Shown: positions 45,271 to 57,925 of the stretch, one piece after another
How the letters are laid out: each line of letters starts with the position of its first letter
How positions within the stretch are numbered: position 1 is the first letter of the stretch
Origin: Casimicrobiaceae bacterium
GTDB taxonomy: Bacteria; Pseudomonadota; Gammaproteobacteria; Burkholderiales; Casimicrobiaceae
Direction: 5' to 3'
Length of the DNA: 64,000 nucleotides
NCBI GenBank assembly: GCA_026646885.1
Contig: JAPKHK010000001.1
Span: 124,001 to 188,000 of the forward strand
Translations under genes and position numbers: made by a program
The notes under the pieces: generated by a model
Database searches by the model: none
Told to the model about the DNA's origin: nothing
Seen by the model: the letters and a program-made list of their open reading frames with translations, nothing else

Positions 45271-46173
45271 TTGAGGAACGATACCGACAGCGCCAGCTTT
45301 GGCTGGCCCATCACCCCGGAACTCATCGCCCAGGAAGTGGCGCGCAACGTGCGCGCCAGTCTCGAGGAGGATCTGGGCACGCAGAACGAGAGCCGCGATT
45401 GGACCGCCGACTTGGTGCCGGCGGGGCAGCGCGCGCGGGCCAAGGTCATCGCCCGCGACGCCGCGGTGATCTGCGGCCAGCCTTGGTTCGATGTGTGCTT
45501 TCGTGCGCTCGACAGCGAAGTACGGATCGATTGGAAAGCGAGCGAGGGTCACGCGGTGGAAGCGGGCGGGGTGCTCTGCGAAATTTCCGGCGCTGCGCGC
45601 GCCCTCCTGACTGCCGAGCGCTCGGCGCTCAATTTCTTGCAGCTACTCTCCGCTGTCGCCACCCGCACACGCGAGCATGCCAGCCGCATTGCACACACCG
45701 GTGCCAAAGTATGCGACACGCGCAAAACCCTTCCCGGCCTGCGCATCGCGCAGAAGTACGCGGTCGCGGTAGGTGGCGGTGTGAACCATCGCTTGGGGCT
45801 CTACGATGGCATCTTGATCAAGGAGAACCACATCGCGGCCGCCGGCGGAGTGCGCGCAGCCTTGCGCCACGCGCGCGAGGTCGCTCCGCCCAAAGTGGGT
45901 ATCGAGATCGAGGTGGAAACCTTGGCCCAGCTGAGCGAAGCCTTGCAAGAGGGCGCGCGCATGGTCTTGCTCGACAATTTTTCACTCGAAGGTCTGCGCG
46001 AGGCCGTCGCCCTCAACCGCGCCGCGCCGCATCCGGCCCTTCTGGAAGCCTCTGGAGGCGTGAGTCTCCACAACATCGCGGTGGTCGCGGAAACCGGCGT
46101 GGATCGCATCTCGGTCGGCAGCTTGACCAAGGATGTGCGGGCGGTGGATTTGTCGCTGCGCATCGACCGCTGA
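45271..46173 (+). CDS. nadC: nicotinate-nucleotide pyrophosphorylase (carboxylating)
   Basis: Quinolinate phosphoribosyltransferase: quinolinate plus PRPP gives nicotinate mononucleotide, CO2 and pyrophosphate. It has 300 residues. Conserved blocks are [53 protein letters not shown] and [20 protein letters not shown], then the C-terminal phosphate-binding [10 protein letters not shown]. The start is TTG 45271 with GAAGG seven bases upstream, ten bases after the nadA stop. It is followed 16 bases later by nadB. Confidence 0.96.
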   Translation: MRNDTDSASFGWPITPELIAQEVARNVRASLEEDLGTQNESRDWTADLVPAGQRARAKVIARDAAVICGQPWFDVCFRALDSEVRIDWKASEGHAVEAGGVLCEISGAARALLTAERSALNFLQLLSAVATRTREHASRIAHTGAKVCDTRKTLPGLRIAQKYAVAVGGGVNHRLGLYDGILIKENHIAAAGGVRAALRHAREVAPPKVGIEIEVETLAQLSEALQEGARMVLLDNFSLEGLREAVALNRAAPHPALLEASGGVSLHNIAVVAETGVDRISVGSLTKDVRAVDLSLRIDR

Positions 46174-46189
46174 GATTCGAAAGTCGCTC

Positions 46190-47842
46190 ATGGCACAACG
46201 GCCCGCCACCCAGTTTCGCACCGACGTGCTGATCATCGGAGGCGGCTTGGCCGGACTCACCGCCGCTTTGCATTTGGCGGAGCGTTTCAAGGTCACGGTG
46301 CTTTCCAAAGGCGGGCTCTTGGATGGCGCCAGCGCCCGCGCGCAGGGCGGCATCGCCGTGGCCTGGGACGAACACGATTCGCCCAACGATCACTTGCAGG
46401 ACACGCTCACCGCCGGGGGTGGGCTAAACGACCACGCCGCCGTGCGCCAAGTGGTCGATGACGCCAAGGACGCCGTGCGATGGCTGGTGGAGAACGGCGT
46501 GCCCTTCTCCCGCGAACACGACGACCCCGCCCGCTTTCACCTCACCCGCGAAGGCGGGCATGGTGCGCGAAGGGTAATGCATGCTGCGGACGCCACCGGC
46601 CGCGCCATTCAGGAAACGCTGATCGACAAGGTGTCAAAGCACCCGCGCATCATCGTGCGCGAAGAGCGGGTGGCCATCGACCTCATCACTGGTGCCAAAT
46701 TGTGGCGCACCGGCAACGCGGCTCGGGTGTGCCATGGCGCCTACGCTTTCGATCGCAATACCCGCCAAGTCGAGACCTACGCTGCGCGCGCCACTATTTT
46801 GGCCACCGGCGGGGCGGGCAAGGTGTACTTGTACACCACCAACCCGGACGCGGCGACCGGGGATGGCATCGCCATGGCTTGGCGCGCCGGCTGCCGCGTG
46901 GCCAACATGGAGTTCATTCAGTTCCATCCTACCTGTCTTTATCATCCGCAGGCCAAGTCCTTCCTGATCAGCGAAGCGGTGCGCGGCGAAGGCGGCATCC
47001 TGCGCCTGTCCGCCATGCCGGGACAGGAGGGCTACCGCTTCATGCCCGACCACGATGCGCGTGCCGAGCTCGCCCCGCGTGACGTGGTGGCGCGTGCCAT
47101 CGACTTCGAGATGAAGAAGCGCGGCCTGGATTGTGTCTACCTCGACGTCACCCATTTGCCCGCGGCGTTTTTGCAAGAGCACTTTCCGACCATCGCCTCG
47201 CATTGCCTGGAGTTCGGCATCGACATTACCCGCGAGCCCATTCCAGTGGTGCCGGCGACACACTACCTCTGCGGCGGCGTGGTGGTCGACCTGCGGGCCC
47301 GCACTGACCTCGCCCAACTCTACGCCATCGGCGAGACCGCCTGCACAGGTCTGCATGGCGCCAACCGCCTGGCCAGCAATTCGCTTCTCGAATGCGTGGT
47401 GTTTGGCCGCGCCGCCGCTTCCGACATCATCGCCAACATGCCTTCCGAAGCGCCCGAACTGCCGGCGTGGGACGAAACCCGCGTCACCGATGCCGACGAG
47501 GAAGTGGTCATCTCCAACAACTGGGACGAGCTGCGACGCTTCATGTGGAACTACGTTGGCATCGTGCGCACCAACCGCCGGCTCGAGCGCGCGGCGCGTC
47601 GCATCCGGCTCTTGCAGGAAGAAATCCACGATTTTTACGCGCGGTTTCGCGTCAGCAACGACCTCTTGGAATTGCGCAACCTGGTGCAGACCGCGGAATT
47701 GATCGTGCGCTGCGCCCAAACGCGGCATGAGAGCCGGGGCCTGCACTACAATCCGGATTATCCCGAGGCCTTGCCGGCCGCGCTGCCATCCGTGCTCACC
47801 CCAGAGAACGCGCGGGAAGCAGGCCGCGGCGGCAATCACTGA
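46190..47842 (+). CDS. nadB: L-aspartate oxidase
   Basis: FAD enzyme that oxidises L-aspartate to iminoaspartate, the substrate of NadA; 550 residues. The FAD Rossmann motif is [15 protein letters not shown]. Then come the flavoprotein signatures [29 protein letters not shown] and [11 protein letters not shown], and the C-terminal [18 protein letters not shown] that separates NadB from succinate dehydrogenase. ATG 46190 (MAQRPATQF) is chosen; the upstream frame overlaps nadC. With nadA and nadC directly before it, one transcript would supply the whole aspartate-to-NaMN route. Confidence 0.96.
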   Translation: MAQRPATQFRTDVLIIGGGLAGLTAALHLAERFKVTVLSKGGLLDGASARAQGGIAVAWDEHDSPNDHLQDTLTAGGGLNDHAAVRQVVDDAKDAVRWLVENGVPFSREHDDPARFHLTREGGHGARRVMHAADATGRAIQETLIDKVSKHPRIIVREERVAIDLITGAKLWRTGNAARVCHGAYAFDRNTRQVETYAARATILATGGAGKVYLYTTNPDAATGDGIAMAWRAGCRVANMEFIQFHPTCLYHPQAKSFLISEAVRGEGGILRLSAMPGQEGYRFMPDHDARAELAPRDVVARAIDFEMKKRGLDCVYLDVTHLPAAFLQEHFPTIASHCLEFGIDITREPIPVVPATHYLCGGVVVDLRARTDLAQLYAIGETACTGLHGANRLASNSLLECVVFGRAAASDIIANMPSEAPELPAWDETRVTDADEEVVISNNWDELRRFMWNYVGIVRTNRRLERAARRIRLLQEEIHDFYARFRVSNDLLELRNLVQTAELIVRCAQTRHESRGLHYNPDYPEALPAALPSVLTPENAREAGRGGNH

Positions 47843-47847
47843 ACGAG

Positions 47848-49140
47848 ATGAGCTTGACCCTGACTCCGGCGCAGCGCCGCCTGCGCACCGCAGTGCTGTT
47901 GCTTGCCGTGGCGGCCTATCTGCTCTCCTTTTTTCATCGTGTCGCGCCTGCGGCGATCGCTCGCGACTTGGCGGTGACCTTTCAGACGACTGCCGCTTCG
48001 CTGGGGGTGTTGGCCGCGACGTATTTTTACGTTTACACGGTGATGCAGATTCCCACCGGCGTTTTGGCCGACACCCTGGGGCCGCGCAAGATTCTCGCCC
48101 TGGGCGGTTTGGTCGCTGGAGCTGGGTCTATCCTGTTCGGCCTGGCGCCCCATTTCGAACTGGCGGTGGTTGGCCGCACCTTGGTCGGCCTAGGCGTTTC
48201 GGTGGCCTTCATCGCCATGCTCAAGCTGATCGCCGTCTGGTTCGACGAGACCCGCTTCGCGACGCTGACTGGCATCACCATGTTCATCGGCAACCTCGGC
48301 TCGGTTTCGGCGGGCGCGCCGCTCGCCTGGGCGGCGCAGGCCACTGGCTGGCGCACACCTTTCGTGGTGGTGGGCGTGCTCTCGCTGATGATCGGCGTGA
48401 GCGCCTGGCTCTTGGTGCAGGACCGGCCAGGGGACCACGGCCCGGCGCCGCACGGTGGGCCGCAGCTCCAGGGCAGCGCCTGGCTTTCCAACCTTCTGCT
48501 GGTGATGAAGAACCCGGCCACCTGGCCGGGTTTTTTTGTCAATCTCGGGGTGGGAGGAAGCTTCTTTGCCTTCGCCGGACTTTGGGCGGTGCCCTATTTC
48601 ACGCAGGTGCAGGGCATGTCGCGGGTCTTGGCTTCGAATCACATCAGTGTGTATTTCATCGGTTTTGCCCTGGGGTGCGCGCTGGTCGGGCCGCTCTCGG
48701 ACCGCATGCGGCGGCGCAAGCCCTTGATGGTGGGTGGGGCGGCCCTGCATGCGCTGGGTTGGTGGATTTGGCTCTGGGGAGGCGCGCTGCCAATCGCCGT
48801 GACCTATGCGCTCTGCGGCGCCATGGGCGTGCTGACGGCCAGCCTGACTCTGTCCTGGGCCTGCGCCAAGGAAGTGAATCCGCCGCACTTGTCCGGCATG
48901 GCGACCAGTGTCGTCAATGTCGGTGTTTTTCTCGGGCCGGCGCTCTTGCAGCCTCTGGTCGGCTGGGCCATGGATCGCTCGTGGGCGGGCGCGATGGAGG
49001 GTGGCGCGCGGGTTTACGGCGTCGCCGATTTTCGCGTGGGCTTGGTGCTGCTGGCCATGTTCGCCGCGAGTGGGGCGATCGCCACCTTGTTCGTGCGGGA
49101 AACGCGCTGTCGCAACGTCTGGCGCGAAGGGCGCCCTTGA
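47848..49140 (+). CDS. MFS transporter
   Basis: Inner-membrane secondary transporter, 430 residues, about 12 hydrophobic segments. The opening AYLLSFFHRVAPAAIARDLA and the loop-2/3 motif GVLADTLGPRKILALGG are typical of major facilitator proteins. A second copy of the loop motif occurs mid-protein (GPLSDRMRRRKPLMVGG). ATG 47848 is five bases after the nadB stop, so it is probably in the nad transcript. The substrate is unknown; a nicotinate or quinolinate relation would be only a guess from position. Confidence 0.88.
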   Translation: MSLTLTPAQRRLRTAVLLLAVAAYLLSFFHRVAPAAIARDLAVTFQTTAASLGVLAATYFYVYTVMQIPTGVLADTLGPRKILALGGLVAGAGSILFGLAPHFELAVVGRTLVGLGVSVAFIAMLKLIAVWFDETRFATLTGITMFIGNLGSVSAGAPLAWAAQATGWRTPFVVVGVLSLMIGVSAWLLVQDRPGDHGPAPHGGPQLQGSAWLSNLLLVMKNPATWPGFFVNLGVGGSFFAFAGLWAVPYFTQVQGMSRVLASNHISVYFIGFALGCALVGPLSDRMRRRKPLMVGGAALHALGWWIWLWGGALPIAVTYALCGAMGVLTASLTLSWACAKEVNPPHLSGMATSVVNVGVFLGPALLQPLVGWAMDRSWAGAMEGGARVYGVADFRVGLVLLAMFAASGAIATLFVRETRCRNVWREGRP

Positions 49141-49293
49141 GCTTTGCGCGGACCTGCGGCGCCATCCCCCGAAGGGCTTAGTGCGGCTCCCCCCCGAGCG
49201 GCTATGGACGACGCGCGCATGGCCGGGTTAAATGGCAGACATGAACGATCCGTTCGCGTCGTGCTACGCGCCGAATGTCGGCGCGGTGGATTC

Positions 49294-50262
49294 ATGCGTG
49301 CTCGCGACGCGTTGAAACGCCGCCCTGCGGCGGGTCGCGGTCTTGCACGCAAAGCATGGGTGGCGCTGGGCCTCTTGGCCACCAGCACCCCGGTTTTCGC
49401 GTCCGTTGGCGCCGATTGGCCCTGGTGGTTGTGGCCGCTGACGCTCTTCGCGGCCTGTTTCGTCATGGGCATCATTGCCGTGCCGGCCGGCATCGGCGGG
49501 GGCACCCTGTTCGTCCCGATCATCGGCAGTTTCTTTCCCTTTCATCTCGATTTCGTGCGGGGCGCGGGACTCCTCGTCGCGTTGGCAAGCGCCCTTTCCG
49601 CAGGGCCGATGCTGCTTCGCAGCGGCTTGGGCAGCCTGCGCTTGGCTTTGCCATTGGCAGTCCTGGCCTCGGCGTCCTCGATTGCCGGCGCCTTGATCGG
49701 CCTAGCGATGCCCGCCCAGTTGGTTCAGGTGATGCTCGCTGCGGTGGTGCTGGGCATCGTGGTGCTGATGGTGCGCTCCAAGAAATCGGAATTTCCCGAC
49801 GTTGCGCAGCCCGATGCCCTGGCGCGCGCACTGGCCTTGCACGGGGTTTTCACGGACGGTGCCTCGGGTCGTCAAGTGACCTGGCAGGTCCATCGAACCC
49901 TTTCCGGGCTGCTCGTGTTCTTGGCGATCGGAGTCCTTGCGGGGATGTTTGGCATCGGTGCGGGCTGGGCCAACGTGCCCGCGCTGAACCTCTTGATGGG
50001 TGCGCCGCTCAAGGTGTCCGCCGGAACCTCCGGATTGGTGCTGTCCTTGGTGGATTCCTCGGCGGCCTGGGTGTATATCAACCAAGGCGCGGTGCTGCCG
50101 TTGATCGCGGTGCCTTCGGTAGTGGGCATGATGCTTGGCGCGCGCATCGGGGCAAGACTCCTGCATGTGCTCAAAGCCGCGGTGGTGAGGCGCCTGGTCA
50201 TCGCCGTGCTGCTCTTCGCCGGTCTGCGCGCGCTGGCCAAGGGCACGGGCGTGTGGGTGTGA
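49294..50262 (+). CDS. TauE/SafE-family membrane permease
   Basis: Integral membrane protein of 322 residues with about eight hydrophobic segments. Two repeats of the family motif are visible: GIIAVPAGIGGGTLFVPIIG and GVLAGMFGIGAGWANVPALN, each a glycine-rich hairpin with a small-residue G-x-G-x-G run, as in TauE/SafE sulfonate/sulfite exporters. ATG 49294 has a weak GGTGGA upstream; longer in-frame frames precede it but look non-coding. It is followed 9 bases later by a small membrane protein and then a tandem Usp. The substrate (organosulfonate or sulfite) is inferred by family only. Confidence 0.83.
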   Translation: MRARDALKRRPAAGRGLARKAWVALGLLATSTPVFASVGADWPWWLWPLTLFAACFVMGIIAVPAGIGGGTLFVPIIGSFFPFHLDFVRGAGLLVALASALSAGPMLLRSGLGSLRLALPLAVLASASSIAGALIGLAMPAQLVQVMLAAVVLGIVVLMVRSKKSEFPDVAQPDALARALALHGVFTDGASGRQVTWQVHRTLSGLLVFLAIGVLAGMFGIGAGWANVPALNLLMGAPLKVSAGTSGLVLSLVDSSAAWVYINQGAVLPLIAVPSVVGMMLGARIGARLLHVLKAAVVRRLVIAVLLFAGLRALAKGTGVWV

Positions 50263-50271
50263 GTAGGCAGG

Positions 50272-50688
50272 ATGAACGAGAAGGATAACCCCCAGACGCC
50301 GGAGCAATTGCGTTACGCGCGCTGGCTCGACATCTTCACGCGTATCGGCTTGCTCGTCCTGGTGCTGAGCTTCGCGGTCTACGTCCTGGGTTTGGCTCCC
50401 CCCATGGTGGCGCCGGAAAAACTGCCCGCGCTGTGGACACAACCCGTCGCCCAGTACCTCGCGGCGACGGGAGCACCCACGGGCTGGCAGTGGGTGCGTG
50501 CCTTGGCGCAAGGCGACATGGCGGCGCTTTTGGGTATCGTGCTGCTCGTTGGGTGTTCCATGGCTTGCCTCTTGGCGGTGCTGCCGTTCTATTGGCGCCG
50601 TCGCGATCGCGCCTTTGTGGCGCTGGTGCTGGCGGAGCTGGCGATCATGGCGCTGGCCGCTTCCGGCGTGCTCGGCGGGGGGCACTGA
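50272..50688 (+). CDS. small membrane protein paired with the TauE-like permease
   Basis: Integral membrane protein of 138 residues with three hydrophobic segments (about 24-45, 84-108, 115-133) and a cytoplasmic-looking N-terminus. It looks like a DUF1634-type partner often found beside TauE/SafE permeases, though I cannot confirm the family. CAGG precedes ATG 50272, nine bases after the permease stop. Its stop is followed after one base by the Usp gene start, so the three form one unit. Confidence 0.65.
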   Translation: MNEKDNPQTPEQLRYARWLDIFTRIGLLVLVLSFAVYVLGLAPPMVAPEKLPALWTQPVAQYLAATGAPTGWQWVRALAQGDMAALLGIVLLVGCSMACLLAVLPFYWRRRDRAFVALVLAELAIMALAASGVLGGGH

Positions 50689-50689
50689 A

Positions 50690-51496
50690 ATGGCCGCAAA
50701 CCTTCGGTTGCTTCTGGCGACGGAGCACAGCGAGTTCGATGCCGGTGCCGAACGCGTGGCCTTTGCCTTGGCCAAGCGGGAGATCAAGCCTTTGCCGGTG
50801 GTTCTGCCGGTAGTCAGCAATCCGGAGTTTGAGGCCGTGGCGCCGGAACTGGCCGCCAAAGCCGATGCACAAGCCGCCCGGCGCGGCCAAGCACTGGTGG
50901 CCGCCGCCGGTGTGCCCTTGGCCATCGAAGTCCGCCGTGGCCAGGAACCCTACCTCGAGATCATCGACGAAGCGCGGCGCCAAGGTGCCGAACTATTGAT
51001 CATTCGCCGGCGCGGCAAGCGCGGCTTCCTCGCCAACCTGCTGGTGGGGGAAATGGTGAGCAAAATCGTTGCCCACGCCCCGTGTTCCGTACTGATCGTG
51101 CCACGCGCGGCCAGACTCTGGTCACACGGTGTTCTGGTCGGACTCGATCCGCGCGTGGAGCATGCGGCCGTGTTGGAACATGCGATCGACTTTGCGGCGA
51201 AGAGCGCACTGCCGCTCTTCGTGGTCAGTGTTGCAGAAACGGCTGGCGTACGCGACACGGCTGAGCGGACGGTGGGCGCCGCTTGCACGCGCGCCCGTGC
51301 CGCCGGTGTCGAGGCGCAAGGAGAGGTGGCCAACGGGCGGGTGCACGAAGCCCTGGTCGCGGCGCTTGCCGCGCGGGGTGCCGATCTCCTGGTGCTGGGG
51401 CGGCATAGCGGCGGGTTGGCACGTGCCTGGGTTGGCGGCAGCGCGCAGAAGCTGATCGGCTTGGTCGACTGCCCGGTTCTGATTGGCGTGGCTTAG
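50690..51496 (+). CDS. tandem universal stress protein (UspA family)
   Basis: Cytoplasmic protein of 268 residues with two Usp domains (about 5-140 and 145-268), each ending in a beta strand with PCSVLIVPR and CPVLIGVA. The nucleotide-binding loop is clearer in the second domain (GRHSGGLARAWVGGSAQ). The first domain carries RRRGKRGFLANLLVGEMVSK instead, so ATP binding may differ between halves. ATG 50690 begins one base after the preceding gene's stop. Position with the permease suggests a stress-linked transport unit. Its own ligand and role are unknown. Confidence 0.82.
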   Translation: MAANLRLLLATEHSEFDAGAERVAFALAKREIKPLPVVLPVVSNPEFEAVAPELAAKADAQAARRGQALVAAAGVPLAIEVRRGQEPYLEIIDEARRQGAELLIIRRRGKRGFLANLLVGEMVSKIVAHAPCSVLIVPRAARLWSHGVLVGLDPRVEHAAVLEHAIDFAAKSALPLFVVSVAETAGVRDTAERTVGAACTRARAAGVEAQGEVANGRVHEALVAALAARGADLLVLGRHSGGLARAWVGGSAQKLIGLVDCPVLIGVA

Positions 51497-51511
51497 CCCC
51501 CGCAACCGCGC

Positions 51512-55150
<3,639 letters not shown>

Positions 55151-55291
55151 GGCGGTGGCGGCGAGTGCTCTGGGCTTGCCCAAAGGGAATGGGCTCGATT
55201 ATACGCAGCGGGGCTTCCTTCGGGGGCTCAAGTAGAACGACCGGGCGGCCGTAGATGCATAGGAACGCACTCGTCCTTGGGGGATGGCATC

Positions 55292-57319
55292 GTGTATGGA
55301 TTTTTTGCGCCGGCCATGGCGCTGCTGAGTCGCCTACGTTTCACCCGGAAATTTCTGGTGATTGGTCTCTTCATGCTTCTGGCCATGGGCGTCCTCGGCG
55401 CCGTGCTGGCGATGCAGCTTTTGGCCAGCGCACGCCAGGCCAACAGGGAGTTGGGCGGCCTCGAAGGTGTTCAGACCGCGGTCAAGCTCATCCAGCAAGT
55501 GCAGCAGCATCGTGGTCTTTCTTCCGCCTTGTTGGGTGGTGCGAGCGACATGCGGCCCAAGGTCGACGCCAAGCAAGCCGAAATCGGCGAGGTGATCAAG
55601 GCCGTCGAAGCGTTTGAGGCGAGATATGGCAGCATGTTCGATACGGGCGCGTCGTGGGCGACGGTGAAGACGCGCTGGGAAAAACTAAAAGGCGAGGGTC
55701 TGGTCCTTTCGGCGCCCGAGAACCAGGCCGAGCACAGTGCGCTGATCGATAGCATCATCTATCTTCTGCGGCAGTACTCGGAGAGTTCCTTGCTGGCCAT
55801 GGACCCCGACGTGGGGGCCTATTACATGGTCGATACCGCCGTGGCCAAGCTGCCGGCGCTGCTGGAGCGCCTGGGGCGTCTGCGCGCCAAGGGCATGGGC
55901 ACATTGGTGGCCAAGGAAAGCACCTTGCAGGATGGGCAGGAATTTCGTCTGCACGTGTCCGTACTCGGCTTCCTGGGTGACGATTTGAGCCAGGATCTCG
56001 AGCGCGCCACCAAACAGAGCCCGGTGTTCGCCGCCGCCTCCGCGCGCTTGACCAAGGAGTTTCCAGGACAGTTGAAAGGATTGCTCAAGTTGGTCGAGTT
56101 CGACATTTTGACGGGGAGTTTCATCACGTCCCCCGAAGAGTGGTTCGAGAAAGCAAGCTCGGTCATCGACGCGGGCTACGCCGATATCTCCAATTCCCTA
56201 TTGCCGGGTGCGCAGCGCATCATCGAGGCGAGGAGAAGCGCCGCCTATCGCAACCTGACGTTGAGCCTGGTTGGCGCGGCGCTCGCGCTGGCGCTGCTGG
56301 TCTACCTGTTTGGCGGCATGTACTTGGGCATCAAGGGCACGATCGACGAGCTTCGCTCAGGGGCTGGGCGCATTGCCGAGGGCGACCTCACGCAGCGTAT
56401 TCCGGTGCACACCGATGATGAACTGGGTGAGGCGGCAGGGAGTTTCAACGAAGTGAGCGATGCCTATGCCCGGCTCTTGCGTAGCGTGCAGCAGAGCGCC
56501 GGCGAAGTCGAGCGGGCGGCGCGACAGCTCGCGCAGGTGTCTGGCAAAGTCAAGGATGGTTCCAACCACCAAACCGAAGCGGCCGCGGGTACTGCCGCGG
56601 CGGTCGAGCAGATGAGCGTGAGTGTCGATCAAATCGCCGAACACGCGCGCCATGCGCACGGGCTCTCGGCGGAGGCCGGAACGCTCTCCGAGGAAGGCGG
56701 GAAGGTCGTGGACCATACGGTCCAGGAGATCAACGCCATTGCCTCGGCGGTAACCGCTTCGGCGGCCCGGGTCGAGGAACTGGGTGCGCAATCGTCCAGG
56801 ATCTCCGCCATCATAGGTACCATCAAGGACATTGCCGATCAGACCAATCTGCTGGCGCTCAATGCCGCCATCGAAGCGGCGCGCGCGGGCGAGGCCGGTC
56901 GCGGTTTCGCCGTGGTGGCCGATGAGGTGCGGCAGCTCGCGGCACGCACAGCGCACGCGACCACCGAAATCGGCAGCATGATCAGCGCCATTCAGAACGG
57001 CACCAACGAGGCGGTCAACGCCATGCAAGGGGGAGTGACGCGCGTCAATGAAGGGGTCTCGCTGGCGGCTCGCGCCAGCGAATCGATGAAGCGCATTCAC
57101 GACGGCGCCATGCAGGTCATCGCCTCGGTCAACGATATCTCGAGCGCACTGCGCGAACAGAGTCAAGCGAGCACCAGTGTGGCGCGCAACGTCGAACAGA
57201 TCGCGCAGATGGCCGAGGCCAACCATGCGGCGGTCAATGAAACCGCGAGCACGGCGCAGGAACTCGAACGCCTTGCCGGCGAACTGCAAGGGCAGATGCG
57301 GCGGTATCGGCTGGCTTGA
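55292..57319 (+). CDS. methyl-accepting chemotaxis protein with NIT sensor domain
   Basis: Transmembrane chemoreceptor, 675 residues. After an N-terminal helix ([20 protein letters not shown]) comes a periplasmic NIT-type domain (about 45-300), recognised from [16 protein letters not shown], the RGLS signature of nitrate/nitrite-sensing domains. A second helix ([19 protein letters not shown]) leads to HAMP ([19 protein letters not shown]) and the signalling domain with tip [23 protein letters not shown] 55292 has GGGGGA seven bases upstream; ATG 55316 is a weaker option. It stands outside the che operon, divergent from the HyuA-HyuB gene. A loose sigma-28-like element (TCAA 55228, GCCGTAGA 55248) is not convincing. 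It probably senses nitrate or nitrite. Confidence 0.87.
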   Translation: MYGFFAPAMALLSRLRFTRKFLVIGLFMLLAMGVLGAVLAMQLLASARQANRELGGLEGVQTAVKLIQQVQQHRGLSSALLGGASDMRPKVDAKQAEIGEVIKAVEAFEARYGSMFDTGASWATVKTRWEKLKGEGLVLSAPENQAEHSALIDSIIYLLRQYSESSLLAMDPDVGAYYMVDTAVAKLPALLERLGRLRAKGMGTLVAKESTLQDGQEFRLHVSVLGFLGDDLSQDLERATKQSPVFAAASARLTKEFPGQLKGLLKLVEFDILTGSFITSPEEWFEKASSVIDAGYADISNSLLPGAQRIIEARRSAAYRNLTLSLVGAALALALLVYLFGGMYLGIKGTIDELRSGAGRIAEGDLTQRIPVHTDDELGEAAGSFNEVSDAYARLLRSVQQSAGEVERAARQLAQVSGKVKDGSNHQTEAAAGTAAAVEQMSVSVDQIAEHARHAHGLSAEAGTLSEEGGKVVDHTVQEINAIASAVTASAARVEELGAQSSRISAIIGTIKDIADQTNLLALNAAIEAARAGEAGRGFAVVADEVRQLAARTAHATTEIGSMISAIQNGTNEAVNAMQGGVTRVNEGVSLAARASESMKRIHDGAMQVIASVNDISSALREQSQASTSVARNVEQIAQMAEANHAAVNETASTAQELERLAGELQGQMRRYRLA

Positions 57320-57379
57320 AGATCAAAACGGGGCGGTTCAGCCCCGACTCGCCGCGACCTCCTCCGCGGCAATCCGCTT

Positions 57380-57410
57380 CGGCGCCGGTGTCCCCGGCGC
57401 CGTTTTTGTT
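57380..57410 (+). terminator. intrinsic terminator of the NIT-domain MCP gene
   Basis: CGGCGCCGG (57380-57388) pairs perfectly with CCGGCGCCG (57394-57402) around a five-base loop, followed by TTTTTGTT (57403-57410). It lies 60 bases past the MCP stop and is the clearest Rho-independent terminator in the window. Confidence 0.85.
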
Positions 57411-57445
57411 ATAGTCGACTCTGCTAGGAACGAAACGGGTGGGCC

Positions 57446-57919
57446 ATGGAGAGTTTCATTCTGGCGCGAGCCCTGCACGTGCTCGCCGTCATCTTGTGGA
57501 TTGGCGGGGTCGCCTTCGTCACTTGGGTCGTCCTGCCCAAGGTTCGCGCGATGAAGGCTCCCGCGGAGCGCATCGCCTTCTTCGAGCAGGTCGAGGCTCG
57601 CTTTGCCGCGCAAGCACGCTGGTGGACACTCTTGGCCGGGTTGACTGGGTTCTATATGTTGTACGCACTCGACGCTTGGGACCGCTACGCTCAGGCGCAG
57701 TTTTGGTGGGTGCATGCCATGACGGCGGTCTGGCTGATCTTCACGCTGATGCTGTTCGTGCTGGAACCGCTGGTGCTGCATCGAGTCATCAAGGCACGCG
57801 CCGAGCGTGACCCCGAGGGTACATTTCGGCGCATCGAGCGCCTGCACTGGGTGCTGCTGGCGCTCTCCCTCATTGCCGCGGCCGGCGGGGTGATGGGCGC
57901 CCACGGTTGGGTCTTCTGA
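57446..57919 (+). CDS. CopD-like membrane protein
   Basis: Integral membrane protein of 157 residues with four hydrophobic segments (about 6-28, 55-75, 84-105, 132-152). The opening ARALHVLAVILWIGGVAFVT, with a His on the first helix and WIGG after it, and WWVHAMTAVWLIFTLMLF match the CopD/YjhB-type family of copper-resistance or haem-like quinol-binding membrane proteins. The two His-bearing helices could bind a metal or haem; this is inferred. GGTGG precedes ATG 57446. It starts 36 bases after the MCP terminator and ends six bases before comEC, so it leads that transcript. Confidence 0.75.
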   Translation: MESFILARALHVLAVILWIGGVAFVTWVVLPKVRAMKAPAERIAFFEQVEARFAAQARWWTLLAGLTGFYMLYALDAWDRYAQAQFWWVHAMTAVWLIFTLMLFVLEPLVLHRVIKARAERDPEGTFRRIERLHWVLLALSLIAAAGGVMGAHGWVF

Positions 57920-57925
57920 TCCGTC

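Noticed and set aside
55198-55231. Minus-strand TATAAT with TTGAGC upstream of the HyuA-HyuB gene
   Set aside because: The spacer would be 22 bases, too long for a sigma-70 promoter; the TATAAT alone is weak evidence.
55228-55255. Sigma-28-like promoter (TCAA ... GCCGTAGA) before the NIT-domain MCP
   Set aside because: Only about half the positions match and the spacer is 16 rather than 15; too weak to list.
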